Origin: Paragyromitra xinjiangensis
Lineage: Eukaryota > Ascomycota > Pezizomycetes > Pezizales > Discinaceae
DNA length: 64,000 nucleotides
NCBI GenBank assembly: GCA_038503065.1
Contig: JBCAMK010000001.1
Span: 1-64,000 of the forward strand
Direction of reading: 5' to 3'
The notes beneath the pieces were generated by a model that saw only the letters and a program-made list of their open reading frames with translations, did not search any database and was not told where the DNA came from. The position numbers were made by a program, and so were the translations under genes. Numbering within the stretch: position 1 is the stretch's first letter; each line of letters begins with the position of its first letter. Positions 34,188 through 48,146 of this stretch are shown here, in pieces.

Positions 34188-36485
34188 GGTTCCGAGCGAT
34201 GGGTGGAGGTCTAATTGGACCGAGACAAACACAGTTGGGGTGTGGAAAGGTAGAATACAACAAGGGAGCACTAGGGATTCTAAGTCTGAGGTGGTATGGA
34301 GTGGAGGAGGAGTAGGTATGTATTTACAGTTGCAGGTGATGTGAGTGAGACGAAAGAATGGCAGATGGGAAGGTATTTATCTATGTAGTCTACTCCAGGT
34401 GGTAGAAGTAAGCTTCCCAACGGTCTGGTCAGTGGGAGGAGCTCGGAGTCAGAAGGGAAAGCTGAAGCCAGGCAGCCAGCGATGTCCCCGGCTCGCCACG
34501 GTTGGATGCTGACGGTGATGACACGATTCAGGAAGGGCGATGAGATGTAATTGGCAGCACGGTATAACCAGGTTGCAGTTGCAGTTGCAGGTTTTCAATA
34601 ATTAAAGAGTTTTCTCGCATGCATCTCGCAGAACACAGTGAGGGATAGTGTCACAGGCAGGAGCGCAATGCATGCACTCAGCGAGTGGAAAGCACAGAAT
34701 GACTCACCGAGATGTTTGTCTATTGAAGAGTAGAGCTTGTTTGTTTCAGCCTCATCCTCTGCCATTGAGTCACATCAGGGCTGGGAGAGCATCGACTGTA
34801 GAGAAGAGAACCTCAGCAGTACGGTACCTTTCGGTACCTGTGATCCTTGGCACATCGACGGCAAACAGAGCTCGGCAGGTTCGTAGGAACACGATGGCAG
34901 TGCCGGAGAAGAGCGTGTAAAGTGCCGACAGCCGGTTCAGCAATCCAGCAGGTACCACAGCGAGAGTTCTCTACTCTACTCTTCCAACGATCGTGCGGCT
35001 GAAATCCTCGGTTGGCCCTGCTAGATCGGGCAACAAGCGCCATTGGCCCGATTGCATCTCGCTTCAGGCAACAACATCAAACGTGCAATACTTTTCAAAC
35101 AAACGGATCATCAACACTCTCATCCTCTGCATCTCACGTAGGGCAGAGGCTATGCACAGACGATTGTTGGACACCTGCATGATCTCCTGCAATTGGTCTG
35201 TGGATCAATAGACCGAGGTGGCCTCAGGCGTAAGCAAGGCAACCACGAATTCCCCATCCTTTCTCCAACAAAACAAGCACTTGTGGACGCCCTATACCCC
35301 TCATTTGTGGTACGGTCTCCCCCACATTTCGAGAGCCGCATACCCCTCCAATGTCGTGAGGCCCAGCAATACGGTGCTGACACTCCTAGAATAACTCGAA
35401 ACAGGGTTCGGAGTCATGGATGCGCAGGAAGTATTATCACTAACCACGCACGGAGCTTATTTGATTGTTGCAAAGAAAGAGGTGAGTAATTTCTCGCGTA
35501 TGAGCTATATTCACTGAGATTGTCGTATGTTTCGTGTCGCCTTGTTCAATTACTATCCTACGATCTGCCTTAATTGGTTGTCCAAGAGAGAGGGTCCTGG
35601 GATTGGGGATTGGCTGCCTAGAGGGCACGCTATTCCGGTATAACTCAAGTTCTGGCGTTGTGGATTCAAGTCATATAATTCCAGTGATTGATAATAGAGA
35701 ATTCTGCTGGGGCGGGTCACAGCGGTTTTGCCGTATATTTCTATTGAAGATTGTGGGCTTCAGGAATACGATTACTCTCTCCATCTCTGGAGTTCACTAA
35801 TCCATTATCTTATTTTTTTTATAATCCTTATGGACACGGTTCGTAGGAAAGCGACGGTTTTCTCATCACTACTGTACATGTAGTCTTAAGACGTTAACCT
35901 TAATTACATCCTTGATTACGATACGAGACTAGATACTACATGTATCTTGGGCACCCTGTGATCCGTGCTGATTGTCTGGGGTAAAACTCCGCACAATACC
36001 AAACACCAAGTATGGAGCAGAAATTCAATTGAACAGCCTTCCAAGTATGTCATGCTTGCCTGAATTTCCCTGAGGTGCGTCTCGGCCAATGAACTTGAGA
36101 CTCAGGCACAGTAGGATCGATCAATCGCACAATGACCCTAACCCTAACCCTATAGCAGTTGATTTGGATATTATCGTTCTCTCCCCATTTGCACTTCGAT
36201 CCAAGGTACTTCTTATAACGTGGTATTTCACCTGAATTGCTGGCCTTCTCGTCTTCTCTGGCCCCTACTTCACCAACCCGATCTCTAGGTTTTATATCCA
36301 GATATCACGATTCCTCAGTGCTCATCGTACGCAAGGTTTTCACCGATTAATGACTTATCGATTACAGCGATGTGACAAACGAAACCGCTTGGTATGAAAT
36401 CTACCCGACCAAACAAAAAGAATTAAACCAGCGAGTGGCTCGCCATGACCCAGAAACCCAACCCAATAACGCCCTCACAAACCCA
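34188..36485. other. gene-poor interval
   Basis: About 2.3 kb with no supported gene. The first 200 bp are promoter of the AAA gene. Near 34573 a triple GCAGTT repeat occurs. An interstitial telomere repeat at 36136 is listed separately. Confidence 0.45.
36136..36152. repeat. interstitial telomeric repeat
   Basis: Three near-complete tandem units read CCCTAACCCTAACCCTA, the canonical fungal telomere hexamer, placed inside the chromosome arm between genes. This contrasts with the window start, where the repeat is not canonical. Confidence 0.85.
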
Positions 36486-37282
36486 TTAAGCCATCCCTCC
36501 ATTCGTCCTCAAATTCTGACCATTGACCCACGACGAATCCGGACCAGCCAAAAAGCCAACAACCTTCGCGACCTCCTCTGGGGTCCCAATCCTGTTCATT
36601 GGATTCCAGGAGGCGATCATCTTGACTACGTTCTCTGGCTTCCCGTTGTAGAAGAGGTCGGTTCCGGTGGGGCCGGGGGAAACACAGTTGACTGTAATGC
36701 CACGACGACCGAGGTCTTTCGCGAGGACGCGGGTCATCTGTTCGATTGCGCCTTTGGTGGCGATGTAGAGGAGGTAGTTGGGGGTTACAGTGGTAGCGGC
36801 GGTGAGGGAGGTTGAGAAGAAGATGATTTTGCCGCCGTCGGGGATGTGGGGAGCTGCAGCCTAGGGAGATGTTAGTTACTGGGGTGCTTTTGAGTTGGGT
36901 TGGGAGGACAAACCTGGGTGATGAAGTAGGGTCCTTTGACGTTCACCCCGAAGGTTCTATCGAAATCCTGCTCTGTGGTCCCTGCGAGGTCCTTATTCGG
37001 GAGGACACCAGCGTTCAATACTAAGATGTCGATTTTGCCATACTTAGCGACAGTCTCCGAGACCAGACGCTGAGATTCAGAGACGCTGCTGACATCCGCC
37101 TTGATAGCATGACTACGGTCTGCACCAAGCTGAGCGACGAGAGCATCTGCTGGGGTGGAATCACGGGAGTAGTTGATGACGACTGTAGCACCTTGGGCGG
37201 AGAGATTCTCGGCAATGGACTTGCCAATGCCCTTGGAGGCACCAGTTACCAGAGCGACCTTGCCGGTGAGAGGGTAGGACAT
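36486..37282 (-). CDS. short-chain dehydrogenase/reductase
   Basis: Model: complement(36486..36860, 36914..37282), 247 aa. Classical SDR: cofactor motif TGASKGIG (residues 13-20), NAG in VLNAGVLPN, catalytic Tyr155 and Lys159 in YIATK, the Ser in IIFFSTSLT, and the C-terminal SPGPTGTDLF. The acidic/basic pattern after strand 2 (NYSRDSTP) does not decide NAD versus NADP. The frame stays open upstream with a Ser/Thr/Pro-rich extension of 56 residues starting at 37450; I prefer the start at 37282 because the SDR fold starts there, but the TATA box at 37496-37504 allows either. Substrate unknown. Confidence 0.88.
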
Positions 37283-37495
37283 GATTATTTTTGCTGGATG
37301 CGATGTCGAGTATGTAGCAGGGGTTTGGTTTTGGAGTGTCGTGGAGGTGGAGGTTGTGGATGCTGGCTTCTCACGGTGGGGGAGTTGGGTGGTTGTTGAA
37401 GGAACAGAAACTGGAGTCTTGGACTTGAACAATCTCCCGAGACCGCACATGGTGAATATGTAATAGCTGATGAACGTAAAGGGGCTCAAAGAGTC

Positions 37496-37504
37496 ATATA
37501 TATA
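37496..37504 (-). promoter_or_regulatory. TATA box of SDR gene
   Basis: ATATATATA on the minus strand, 46 bp upstream of the distal ATG (37450) and 214 bp upstream of the preferred ATG (37282). Confidence 0.5.
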
Positions 37505-40500
37505 CTCTTCTGATTTCTATGAGCCAAGGGACGCTTTCCCACGTAAAAAAAACTCACAAAACACCCATTTCCACGTTACCAACGAATCAGTTTTATCTCC
37601 GCGTCAACAGCACCGGAACCGGGGGGCTTGGCGCCGGTCGTTCTCGATTGCCGACGATTGGTATGCAGACGCGGAGGAAAGGGTTTCATCCAAGTGCTTA
37701 TATCCGGACTCCGGTTGGGGCATTTCCATGGAGGGTTGGACTTTTACTCGGGGTTTGGATGTTTCGGGTGTGGGGCTGTCAACCAGCCAACCAGCTGTCA
37801 GCTTATCGATAAGATGGTATCGATTGAAACGATCGAAGGGATGGTGCCAGTATTAAATTCAATATGTATCTTGCTCTCTCTACTGAATATAGAGTAGGTA
37901 GCCGGTTCTACAAGGTGGGGTTTCGAGGGATCTAGAGATTCAGCTTGGTCGTCTCACAACCGCGGCTGATGGGTAGTATCTGGCAATCTGCGCCGGTACT
38001 AGCTCTCTCAAACACGATTGTATCAAAGGAATGTGATGATATTCACAGAAACCGAGTGGTAAAGCAGGCTCGGGCTGAACTTCAATAGAGAGCAGACAAG
38101 ACGAATGACGCGGACAGTTACGTATATCTACAGAGAAACGCCAAACAACAAGGATAGAGAGGGGGCTCGCCCGATTGGTCGATCTCTCAGAGTGTTGAAA
38201 ATAAAAGTTGCGGCTCTGAAACAAGCTTTGCACTTCCTGTGAACACCGCTTTAGTTCCGATACCTCCAGATCGGCCGAGAGAGGCCGAGGGCCTTGGCGT
38301 TGATGGCTTGGCATGTATTGTTAAATCCGTCCTGTCTAGCCTGCGGAGATTGACCAAGGGAATCGAAAGGGGCTGATAAATGGTTCAAGGGATGAAAATT
38401 CAAGCAAAGCGGTTCCTGCAGTAGCTATTTTGTGAGAATGATAATTCGAGTGATGGCATGTGATGTTATTTCCTTGTGGCTCATCAGCCAATTTCTTGAA
38501 TATGAATATCGACTTCCAAAGTATGTACCTGTGTCTGGTATTCTGAGTTGAGAATGAATTAATCATTGTTATTTATTTAATGGTTTATTGACTGATTGAT
38601 CCATTCGATTACAATTGCTGGCGAACACAAACATACCTAGCTCTTAGTACAAGGTCAACCGAGTGACCCAAAGGTCAAACCTCTATTATTAACCTTGTCC
38701 TACGATCAACGCATACGTCCCACAAAGTATTTAACCCAGATATTATGTGCATGTGGACCCTGAAGTATACGCGTATGTACATACACGGACTTCCCGAAAC
38801 CAAATACTTATCCAAAGGCTTATTTCAAAAAATTGGGAGCACTTTGGATAAATTAAATTGGATTGTGGTACATATAGGTGCATGACCGGTACAAGTTCCT
38901 CGTTATTGCGGCTGGCTGATTCTAGCCTACTCATCGAATATTGTTGTTTTGGTTTGGGAGTTGCTTGTTGTGGATTCTCTAAACAAAGGATTATGCAACT
39001 GGGTTGTCTTACAGATGGTCATTGATACCCATATCATTGATCCATCGCGACTATATTCCACAGATTGGTATCTAACCAGCTAACTAGATTAACTCCATGG
39101 GAGTGTAACCACCGGTTACTGATACCGAGATAGCATGGTATTAATGATCTGATTTAGCAAGGTACTCATGGATAAGCTTGGCAAAATCGGGCTGAAAAGA
39201 CAAAGCAATAATGAGGCTGCCTAGCCTACGCGAGAACAAACGTGGATCTATAGTGCTCATCTTCAGTCTTCAAGCTTGTGCAACACTATCGGCTTTCTGT
39301 CCTCCGTAACCGGGGCCACAGCCGTTAGATATGCAGCCCGCGGAGAGTAGGGGCCTTGTGCCAAACCGATGATTGCTGCATCTTGCTGTAGACTGATGGG
39401 TTACTCTATGATGTTTTATCGCTGGCGCTGGTGCATAAACCTAAAATTGCCCTCGTGTTAGCCCCATGGTTTCAGGGTCGCAGTTTGCGATTCCAAAATT
39501 GGCTTTCTTGTGTCCTGGCTGATAAAGTAGGTGTTTTCTTTGAAAGAGGAAGGAAGGTGGTCTAACGGGTAAATTAAGCTCATCGCAGATTTTCTCCGCA
39601 ACGTGGCTTATTTGCGTGGGGGCAGTGTCCAAATCTACCGGGATTGGCAGATAGAGTGTTTTTGAATACCATGAGACTTTCCATATCGCACAGGTTTGTA
39701 AAAAGTGGTTTTTGAGGTGGGTATCTGTTGGCGGTGTGATGTCTCAGCCTTAAACTAACTATCGATCGGGAGGAAAAAGGAAAAAAAGCCATCCGCATGT
39801 CAGGTACGAAGGTCTAAGCCAAGGCAACAAAGAGAACAAACTGCGACCACCTAAAAACGCCTTCCGTGTAACTATTCGAAGAATTCAAAGGCAAAGGCAG
39901 AATCTTGGCGACAGATAGAGTTAATAGTCTCAATCTCGGTTAATTGACATAGCCTAGCTAGTGCTGTAGCCTTAATGGCGTGAAAACGAATTGTTACTTG
40001 ATGGGACGCCGCAATAAAACTTCGCGGTTGTACAGAATTCTCAGTGTTCTTTCATTGCCACTGTCGCTAAATCGTTTATTATGTGTGAAGGAGTAGGAGA
40101 TGAGGTGGTATTTCTAGAGAATGCATCTCAAATGCTATGAAACCCGGTCATCCAGCAGTCCTAAGAGAACTAGAGTGTGGGAACACCGTACTGTCGAATC
40201 GGAGGGACCCGATCATTCGATACGTGAAGCTCAACCGTCGAAAATTAGAAAAGGGCTCCGGAGCGGGTGAACGGGCCCATGTGCAAAGTGCACACATGCA
40301 TGTAGACAAGGTATTTGGGTCAATGAATGGAGAGATTCCTTGACGCTTAATCCTACTTTGCTTGGCCGCTGGTGGCCGATAGGTTTCTAAGGATTTAGAC
40401 TGCACAAGTCAAAACAAACGATGAAGCCAGGGATAGGCAAACATAGCCATTCAAATTTTTTTGTGGTTCTGGTAATCACTTGGCTGGGTTGGCACTGGTC

Positions 40501-41192
40501 GTATGAGAAAGAACCTGAACAAAGCCGCAAAGAATGCCACTAAAACCAAATATCTCAGGCGAGCTCAACTCTAATGCTTTGGGCTAGTTGCAGGGCATCT
40601 TGGGTCTCTGCGTTATGGGATCGATAAGGTACTGCATGGGTCCCTTAGTATCTTGCGACGAGTTGGTCTCGAGATAACCATAGCTATTCTAAGTATTCGG
40701 GGCGGCTGTTTGGATTTTCGCATGATCAATTACGGAGGTGGTTAAAAAATCGATCGGCCCGAATGGGGAAATATTTACGGGAGATGCCGAGTCGGTAATA
40801 GCCTATGATATTATAAATATGAAGCTTCTTGTTTGAGTATGGTGGCGGAAGTAGTAGAGCTCAAGTGGCTTGGGATTTATCAAAACGTTTAGGTTTGCCC
40901 CTTTGAGCGATCCTAAATGGTGGGGATACTGGAGGGTACCGCAGGCTTGGATATTCTAGATCTGGAGTACATACATATCATGAGACCTTGCTCCCCTTTT
41001 CTCTTTAAACGATTGCTATCCTCACTCCATACCAGACTCTTTGGTTAATCGCAAGAGGTAGGGAATGAGCAACGACTTGCATAACTATCCGTCGTGTAGA
41101 TCGTTCGTTCGTTCGCGCCTCCTGGACTGTCTCCTTCGAAATTCGTCTGCTCTCGAGGCAATTGTCATTGTTTGCGGCGGTAGCCTTTAAAC
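37505..41192. other. gene-poor interval
   Basis: About 3.7 kb. I found no frame that splices into a recognisable protein, no tRNA and no clear repeat. The final 200 bp are promoter territory for the WSC gene. Confidence 0.45.
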
Positions 41193-44100
41193 ATGGGGTT
41201 TCTTTCCTACGACAGGGGAGGCAGTGGGGGCCTGTCAATGGCATCTGCAGCGCTCTTTGGATTTTTATTTTTGTTGGTTTCGGTATTTCTAGGGAATGTT
41301 CAGGCGTTGCATTCGACAGATACAATTACCAGTGCTGGTGACAATACTAGGTCTGGATATCAACCGTAAGTTCCCGGAGTTCCTTTGGTGTTTTAGCTTA
41401 GAATCTAGCTATGGGAAGCCTTAACTGGGTTGTTTGTAATACTGTGGCCAGAGCATAGGTCTTCATTAACACAGGCGTTTTGCAATTGTCTAGTAATCAT
41501 AATATGGATCCTTCTGTTATTGCATCACCACAATTCGGGATTATATGGCGGAAAAAGCTATTAGGGAATTACAATGGATGGAATGGTAAAGGAGGATCTC
41601 CAAATTTTCACTGCAAGCCGTAGACCAGTGCTTACTATCTGAAACAGAACAAATCTTTGCCCAAGCGCTTGTATATACGCCTGATGATAGTCAATTCGTA
41701 TATGTTGTCTCGCAGCAGAATTGGGTTTACAAGATTGATGCAAAAACTGGGGATATCTTGCTTGCTAGGAATATCCATATTCCATTTTTGGTCTCTGAGC
41801 TTGATAATTGCAATGATATCAGTCAAACTATTGGCAGCACGGTAGGGTTCACGTTCTATAGGAAGGACCAAGGTGTTTCTCAGATATCTAATAGCTGATT
41901 GAGGATAGGCTACCGGTGTTATCGACCCCGCGACCAATACCTGGTACTTCACCATGAAGACATATCGCGATCAGACTGGTGTCGAGAAAGGTCGAGCAAA
42001 TGGTCGATGTACGTGTTAATTATGTGGGGAGAGGGAGCATATGAGAGACGACGGTCTAACTTGACTTGATAGACTACGTTCATGCATTGGACACTAGGAC
42101 ACTAGAGGAAAAGCCAAATTTCCCCATCAATCTCGAAGGTTTGATCGCAAGCAACAATCCTATCCGCATGTTCCAGGGCGGTATTCACCATCAACGTCCG
42201 GCATTGATGCAAAGTGGGCCCTATGTCTATGCCGGATTTGCTTCTCACTGGTAATCCCCTAATCAGTGTTCATGAAGCTATAGTATACTAAACGGTATAG
42301 TGTACAATATAACTTTACGGGTTGGATCATCGGCTGGCATGGAACAAGCGGCCAAATTGTTGAGAAATACGCTATGGAGGGTGGCCCAGAAGACAAGAAG
42401 GGAGGTGGTGTGTGGATGAGTGGTGGTGGGCTTGCACAAGATTCTGGTACGATTTCTCTTTCCTTGAAGTTATCACCATTGGTTACCTTTTGAAACCTCA
42501 TACTACCATTCTCAGTATATTGTGGTAATCCTAGTGATGAATTTTGATTAATACCTGCTTTTTGATAGCTGGCCGCATGTTCTTTGCTACAGGAAACGGG
42601 TATATCCCCTACAATCATTGAGACGGAAACTAAAGATCTGAATGGCTGGGTTACGTACACTTTGGGCTTCAATGGACCGGGGACTCTTTAGTAGAAAATT
42701 TCCGCTTCACAAATCATCATATTGGCTGACGGGAGGGGTTTCGAATTGAGGGGTTGGAATTGCCTCTATAATAGAGCCATGGTAAGTCTTTTTAAGCTCT
42801 AGCATGGCCTGTGTAGCAGGCACATTACCTAAGGAAGTAATTCCAACGTCTCATGACGAAATCCCTTTTGGTGTTGATATGAGAGAACATTATCTCTTAT
42901 GGCTATTTGTCTCCCCCCAAGCAGCTCCTCCGGGTTGGGCGGCCGAATAGTCGTTCCCATCGTAACTCAGCCATTCGGGATTCTGACCGTCGAGTATCCT
43001 CCCAGCACTGACTTAGTATTTGATTCAATTTTTAGGTATGCATCACAGCTGAGCGATATTCCTGTTCCTGGAAGGCAGCCCCCTACAGCACTAGAGGAAG
43101 CCGCCGTTCATATGGCAATTGGTTCTGATGGGAGTTTGAGTGTGATTGACTTTTGTAAACCTCTAATCCTTAGCATTCTCGATTAACTACTGATATTTTT
43201 GAAGTTATGCCATGGGAAAAGCAAGCGTTGGACGGTGCCGACAAAGATCTTGGAACTTCCGGTATTGCGCTTCTCGACCAAACCGTTTTCAAAACCCCCA
43301 CTGTGAGTAGGATTGGGTGTGTGGCTGGGAAGTCCGGCAAACTTTACTTTTTAAATCTAGAGTAAGTCTTCTATGCAGCCTTTCGTGTTGTTGATTCTTG
43401 CTTAAGGCTAGCGTGCCCGTTCAAAAGTGACCTCGGAGGCTACCAAATGGGGCCAAATAAGAAAGACGCTGTACTTCAAACTACTGAGCTGTTGAACTCT
43501 GTATTCGCCACTGCTGGTTCTTATCCTCTCGAAGGCGGATATGTCTATGTAAGATACACATCTGGTTACCTTTCATAGGCGTCTTACTCACGAAATTCGA
43601 AAGGTAAATGTGGTTCAACATGAAACGGTCGTCTTCAAGTTTAGCGTCGGGCCAAACGGTGAGCCAGTTTTTACTCAAGTTGCCCAGACTCTTGAAAAGA
43701 CAGCCTATATTCTTGGAGTAGGACATGGAACTACTACTTCGCTAAATGGGCAAACTGGAACTGGTCTTTACTGGGTTACCGATATCCAGGGCCTTAATCT
43801 GCGTATCTATAAGGCAGTCCCCGAGAATGGCGTTCTTGTTCTCTTAAAAGGATTGAATATCCCCGGCCAGATAAAGTTTAGCAGACCGAGTTTCGGTAAT
43901 GGGAGAGCCTATCTTACAACCAGTGATGGCTACCTAGTTGCAGTTGGATCTCCGGTTAACCCTCCCCTTTTGTGTGCCTCACCCGTTGATTTCGGGAATG
44001 CTACCATAGGTGGCACAGGAGTTACAAAAGATATCAGCTGTACCGCGAATATTGCTCTTACAGTTACTGGGATTGCTCCTCGAATGGCACAATACTTTTC

Positions 44101-47100
44101 TGTTTCAAATTTACCGACTTTTCCACTCACTCTAGCTGTGGGCCAAACACTCACATTCAAGTCAACCTTTGCGCCAACCGCACCGGGGCCACTTTCAGAC
44201 GATATTTATGTGAACACCACCAACTCTGTTGCCAACTATGCCGACAATACTCCAATCGCAGTGAGGGGTGTTGCAAAATCCCTGGTTCCGGTTCTATCAA
44301 TCACCCCTAATACCGTCTCGTTTCCGGGAGTAATCACTGGGGAGAATTCTGATGGTTATTTGAGATATATCGAGATCTATAATCAAGGGCTAGGGGTGTT
44401 AACTATCAATGGCTACGACATCAGTATTGTTAGTGAACAGGGTCCATTTCTTCCAAACGGTACGACTCAAGCGGGCCCTTTCAAGTTTATCGGACTGCCA
44501 ACAAAAATTCCACCTGAGTCATCAATTACTGTTTCTGTCAACTTCAATCCTAGTGCGAACGGAAACTATGGAGCCTATATTTTGGTTAGATCAGATGGCG
44601 GAGACAAGTATCTTACAGTTGTTGGAACGTCTGGCGGCTACCCTAAGGCAAAATTGGAGTTCGAGAAGGTTGATGGAAGTGGGTGGGTCTCATATGATCC
44701 TAATCTGCCTTTCAGTTTTGGTACCGTATTTGAGCAAGTCACTCGAACTCTGAGGATGAGGCTTACAAATAATGGCCCTGCGGATGCTGGTGTGCTTGGT
44801 ATTACTGTTTCTAAGCCACCTATTGGTTCTGGAAATGTAGTCGCAGCTCGCAATGGTATTGATCTCGGCGAAGGGACGCAACTCCTTGCCGGCGAGTCTC
44901 AGACAGCTCAGCTTTATTGTTCGGTTCCAAAATCCCAAGTCAATGTTGACCCATATACTCCCAACGCTACTTGGACTATGAACACAAATGATCCAGATTT
45001 CGGGAAGCAGAATATTGTCTTTACCTGTGATGCAGTATCCGAGCAATTGGGGCCACTCAAGTCTCCCACGCATGCGAAGTACCGCTACATTGGGTGCTTC
45101 AAAGAAAATAACCCTGGAAGACAGCTCACATCCCAGCTGTATGGCAGCGATGTCAATGAGAACGGCATGTGTATTAGTGGGTGTTCGACTGCTACACAAA
45201 ACTGGATTTTCGCCGGAACCCAGTATCACCGTGAATGTTGGTGCGGCAATACAGTCCCTACCTTAAAAGTAGGCAATGAAGATTGTAACTTTGATTGTAC
45301 TGGGTCTGTTTCCTGTTGATTTTCTAATTCCCTTCTCCGCATGCTTACTTCAATAGGAATGACACGCAAATTTGCGGAGGTAATGGATATTCTGGCGGTG
45401 GGGCTTATATTAGCCTTTTCGCGGATGAAGACCGTTATAGCGGTGGTAGTGGTCCTGTTTCTTCTTCAACTACATCAGGAGCCCCGAATAGCTCCCCGAC
45501 TCCGACGCCTTCAGCCCCTATTGACAATCCTGGGAACGATAACTTTGGATTTGAGGGCTGTTATACCGAAGCGACTACGGGGAGAGCACTCTCTGTTCTC
45601 AATGCTGCCGACGATATGAACATTAACAAATGTCTAACTATTTGTAGCGCATACACATACGCCGGCGTAGAATACGGGTATATTGTCTTCCACCTATTGA
45701 TCATTCACCTTTCTGACTTCTAATAGGAGGGAATGTTGGTGTGGAAATACCCTGGGAGTGGGCTCTACACTGGCTGTTTCCACGCAATGTAGAATGCTCT
45801 GTGCTGGAAATGCTAGTGAATACTGCGGTGCTGGAAGCAGGTTAAGCTTGTACAAGAAGAAATCTGCAGTCTCAAGTTCAAGTAGTTCCACAACATCAAC
45901 TTCTTCTACATCAGATATATCATCCAGCTCTACCACATCAGATACATCCTCGTCGGCATCTCCTACGCCCACTGGTCCTGTAAATAACCCCGGGAATGTT
46001 AATTATACTCTCGCGGGTTGCTACACGGAAGCAGCAACAGGACGGGCTCTAGCTGTGCTCAATGCCGCTGATGACATGAATATCAACAAATGCTTGTCAA
46101 TATGTAGTTCATATAACTACGCTGGTGTTGAATATGGGTTTGTAAACCCACTGTGTTAAGATATACTAGCATAGAGCTTCTGACGTACATGCTAACTTAG
46201 GGTTATTTTCGCAGGAGGGAATGTTGGTGCGGAAATACACTTGGAGTTGGATCAGCCCTTACTGATATAACTCAGTGCAATATGCTTTGTGCTGGAAATC
46301 GTTATGAATATTGTGGAGCCGGCTCGAGGCTAAGCTTATATAAGAAGAATCCAGTGAACGTAACTTCGAGTTCTAGTATCTCCTCCACCAGCGCCTCAGA
46401 CGTTTCATCAAGCACATCCACAACTTCAGATTCATCAACCTCGTCCTCTACTTCTGCATCACCAACGCCAACCGGCCCATTCATTAACCCTGGGAACCAA
46501 AACTATACCTACCAAGCTTGTTACACAGAGGCAACGTCTGGTCGTGCTCTTGGTGCTAAGCTTGTTGCAGCTGATGACATGACAGTTCCTAAATGTTTGG
46601 ACGCCTGTTCTGCGTATAAATATGCAGGTATTGAATATCGGCGCGAATGTTGGTGTTCTAATTCCTTTGGAACGGGATCTATTGTTGTTGCCGACTCTCA
46701 ATGCTCCATGACTTGCGCTGGGAACCCCTTGAATTAGTTCGTTCTACCCTTGCCATCTTGCCCGGTTAAAGGGTCGTGTGACTAACTTCATAAATAGTTG
46801 TGGTGCTGGTAATCGATTGACAGTTTATGGAAAAAACAACATTACCTCTTCGTCATCGACCACTTCTTCTTTCTCATCTGATTCAGTTCCATCCACCTCC
46901 ACGTCTACTTCTGTAAGTGACGCTGTAGCTTCCCCCTCGGGCAACAGCTCCTCTTCGACTGTTTCTTCGACTCCCACTGTTAGTTCGAATTCTACCAGCA
47001 CCTCCAGCACATCTACTAGCGCTAGTAAGTTACCTTACCATAAATCTCTTCATCAACAGAATCATGTGCTAATACTGACCAGCTTCAGCGTCAACTACAG

Positions 47101-48146
47101 CCACTCCATGGGTGTACTTGGGTTGTGCTAAGTAAGCCTATATCTTCGTTTTCTCGAGGAATCTTACTGATCGTGGCTATTTAAGTGAAACAACCCCTCG
47201 TGCCCTTAACGGAGGCAGTGTCTCAGGAGCAATGACCCTTGAGAAATGTCAAAGCTTTTGCCTGGATCGCAATCTTCCATTGGCAGGCCTTGAATATGTA
47301 AGTCTTCTTATATTTGTTTCATTCACCCTAAGAAAGTTGTATAACAATTGACACCTTCTTGTTTATCCTAGGCAAACGAGTAAGTTTCCCCCCCCCGCCC
47401 ATCCACTTCAACCAAGGAGGGTAGGATAGTTGACACTATCATTTTCTATACAGGTGTTATTGCGGAACTTCCCTCCAAAGTGGCTCGACGCTCAGCCAGA
47501 CTGGATGTAACTTGGCCTGTACTGGTAACTCATCTCAGATCTGCGGGGGATCTTCTCGGCTGAGCGTTTTCAACTATACTTTATATGTACCACCAATTAT
47601 CGTTCCTGCTGTTGGAACGTAAGTTCACCAAGCTGATGTCCCTTTTCGGCTTCTAGTACTAATCATTTACCCACAGTTTCATTTCACAAGGATGCTATTC
47701 TGAGGCTACAGCCGGCAGGGCTCTTTCAGGATATGCGTTCACCAATACAACTGGGATGACTGTAGAAATTTGTGTCGGTGCTTGCAAAGATCGTGCTTTC
47801 CAATATGCAGGCCTTGAGTACAGCCAGGAGGTGCGTCACAGGCCCTTTCTCAAACTTTCCTTATACTTGGCTAACCTCTTCAACTTAGTGTTACTGTGGT
47901 AACACCCTCGCATCTACCGCTGCAAAGATTGCTGATGCGCAATGCAATTCATTGTGTAAGGGCAACAAACGGGAATATTGTGGTGCCTCAAAGTACGTGC
48001 CATTGAGTAATAAAGAAACCTCGAAACATAAATAAATGCTGATATCTTCTCAATATAGGATCATGAATTTATACTTTAATCAACCATCTAATATTACAGC
48101 AGACGGGCTGCCAGCGAACTCGGATGATATCAACCCAAAAAGGTAG
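41193..48146 (+). CDS. secreted propeller protein with six WSC domains
   Basis: Model: join(41193..41365, 41494..41585, 41648..41841, 41909..42008, 42073..42250, 42301..42446, 42569..42599, 43036..43154, 43205..43361, 43428..43548, 43604..45303, 45357..45677, 45727..46137, 46215..46736, 46798..47024, 47089..47131, 47186..47297, 47372..47379, 47454..47618, 47677..47830, 47889..47992, 48059..48146), 1721 aa, in frame. The N-terminus has a hydrophobic signal segment (GFLFLLVSVFLGNVQA). A PQQ-like propeller follows (FVYVVSQQNWVYKIDAKTG; AGKSGKLYFLNL), then Ig-like repeats (DFGNATIGGTG), then six WSC domains starting near residues 931, 1067, 1204, 1345, 1505 and 1607, with Ser/Thr-rich linkers. 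WSC domains bind wall carbohydrates; a secreted or wall-associated role is inferred. No membrane anchor. Intron 7 (436 nt) and exon 18 (8 nt) are unusual. Confidence 0.85.
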
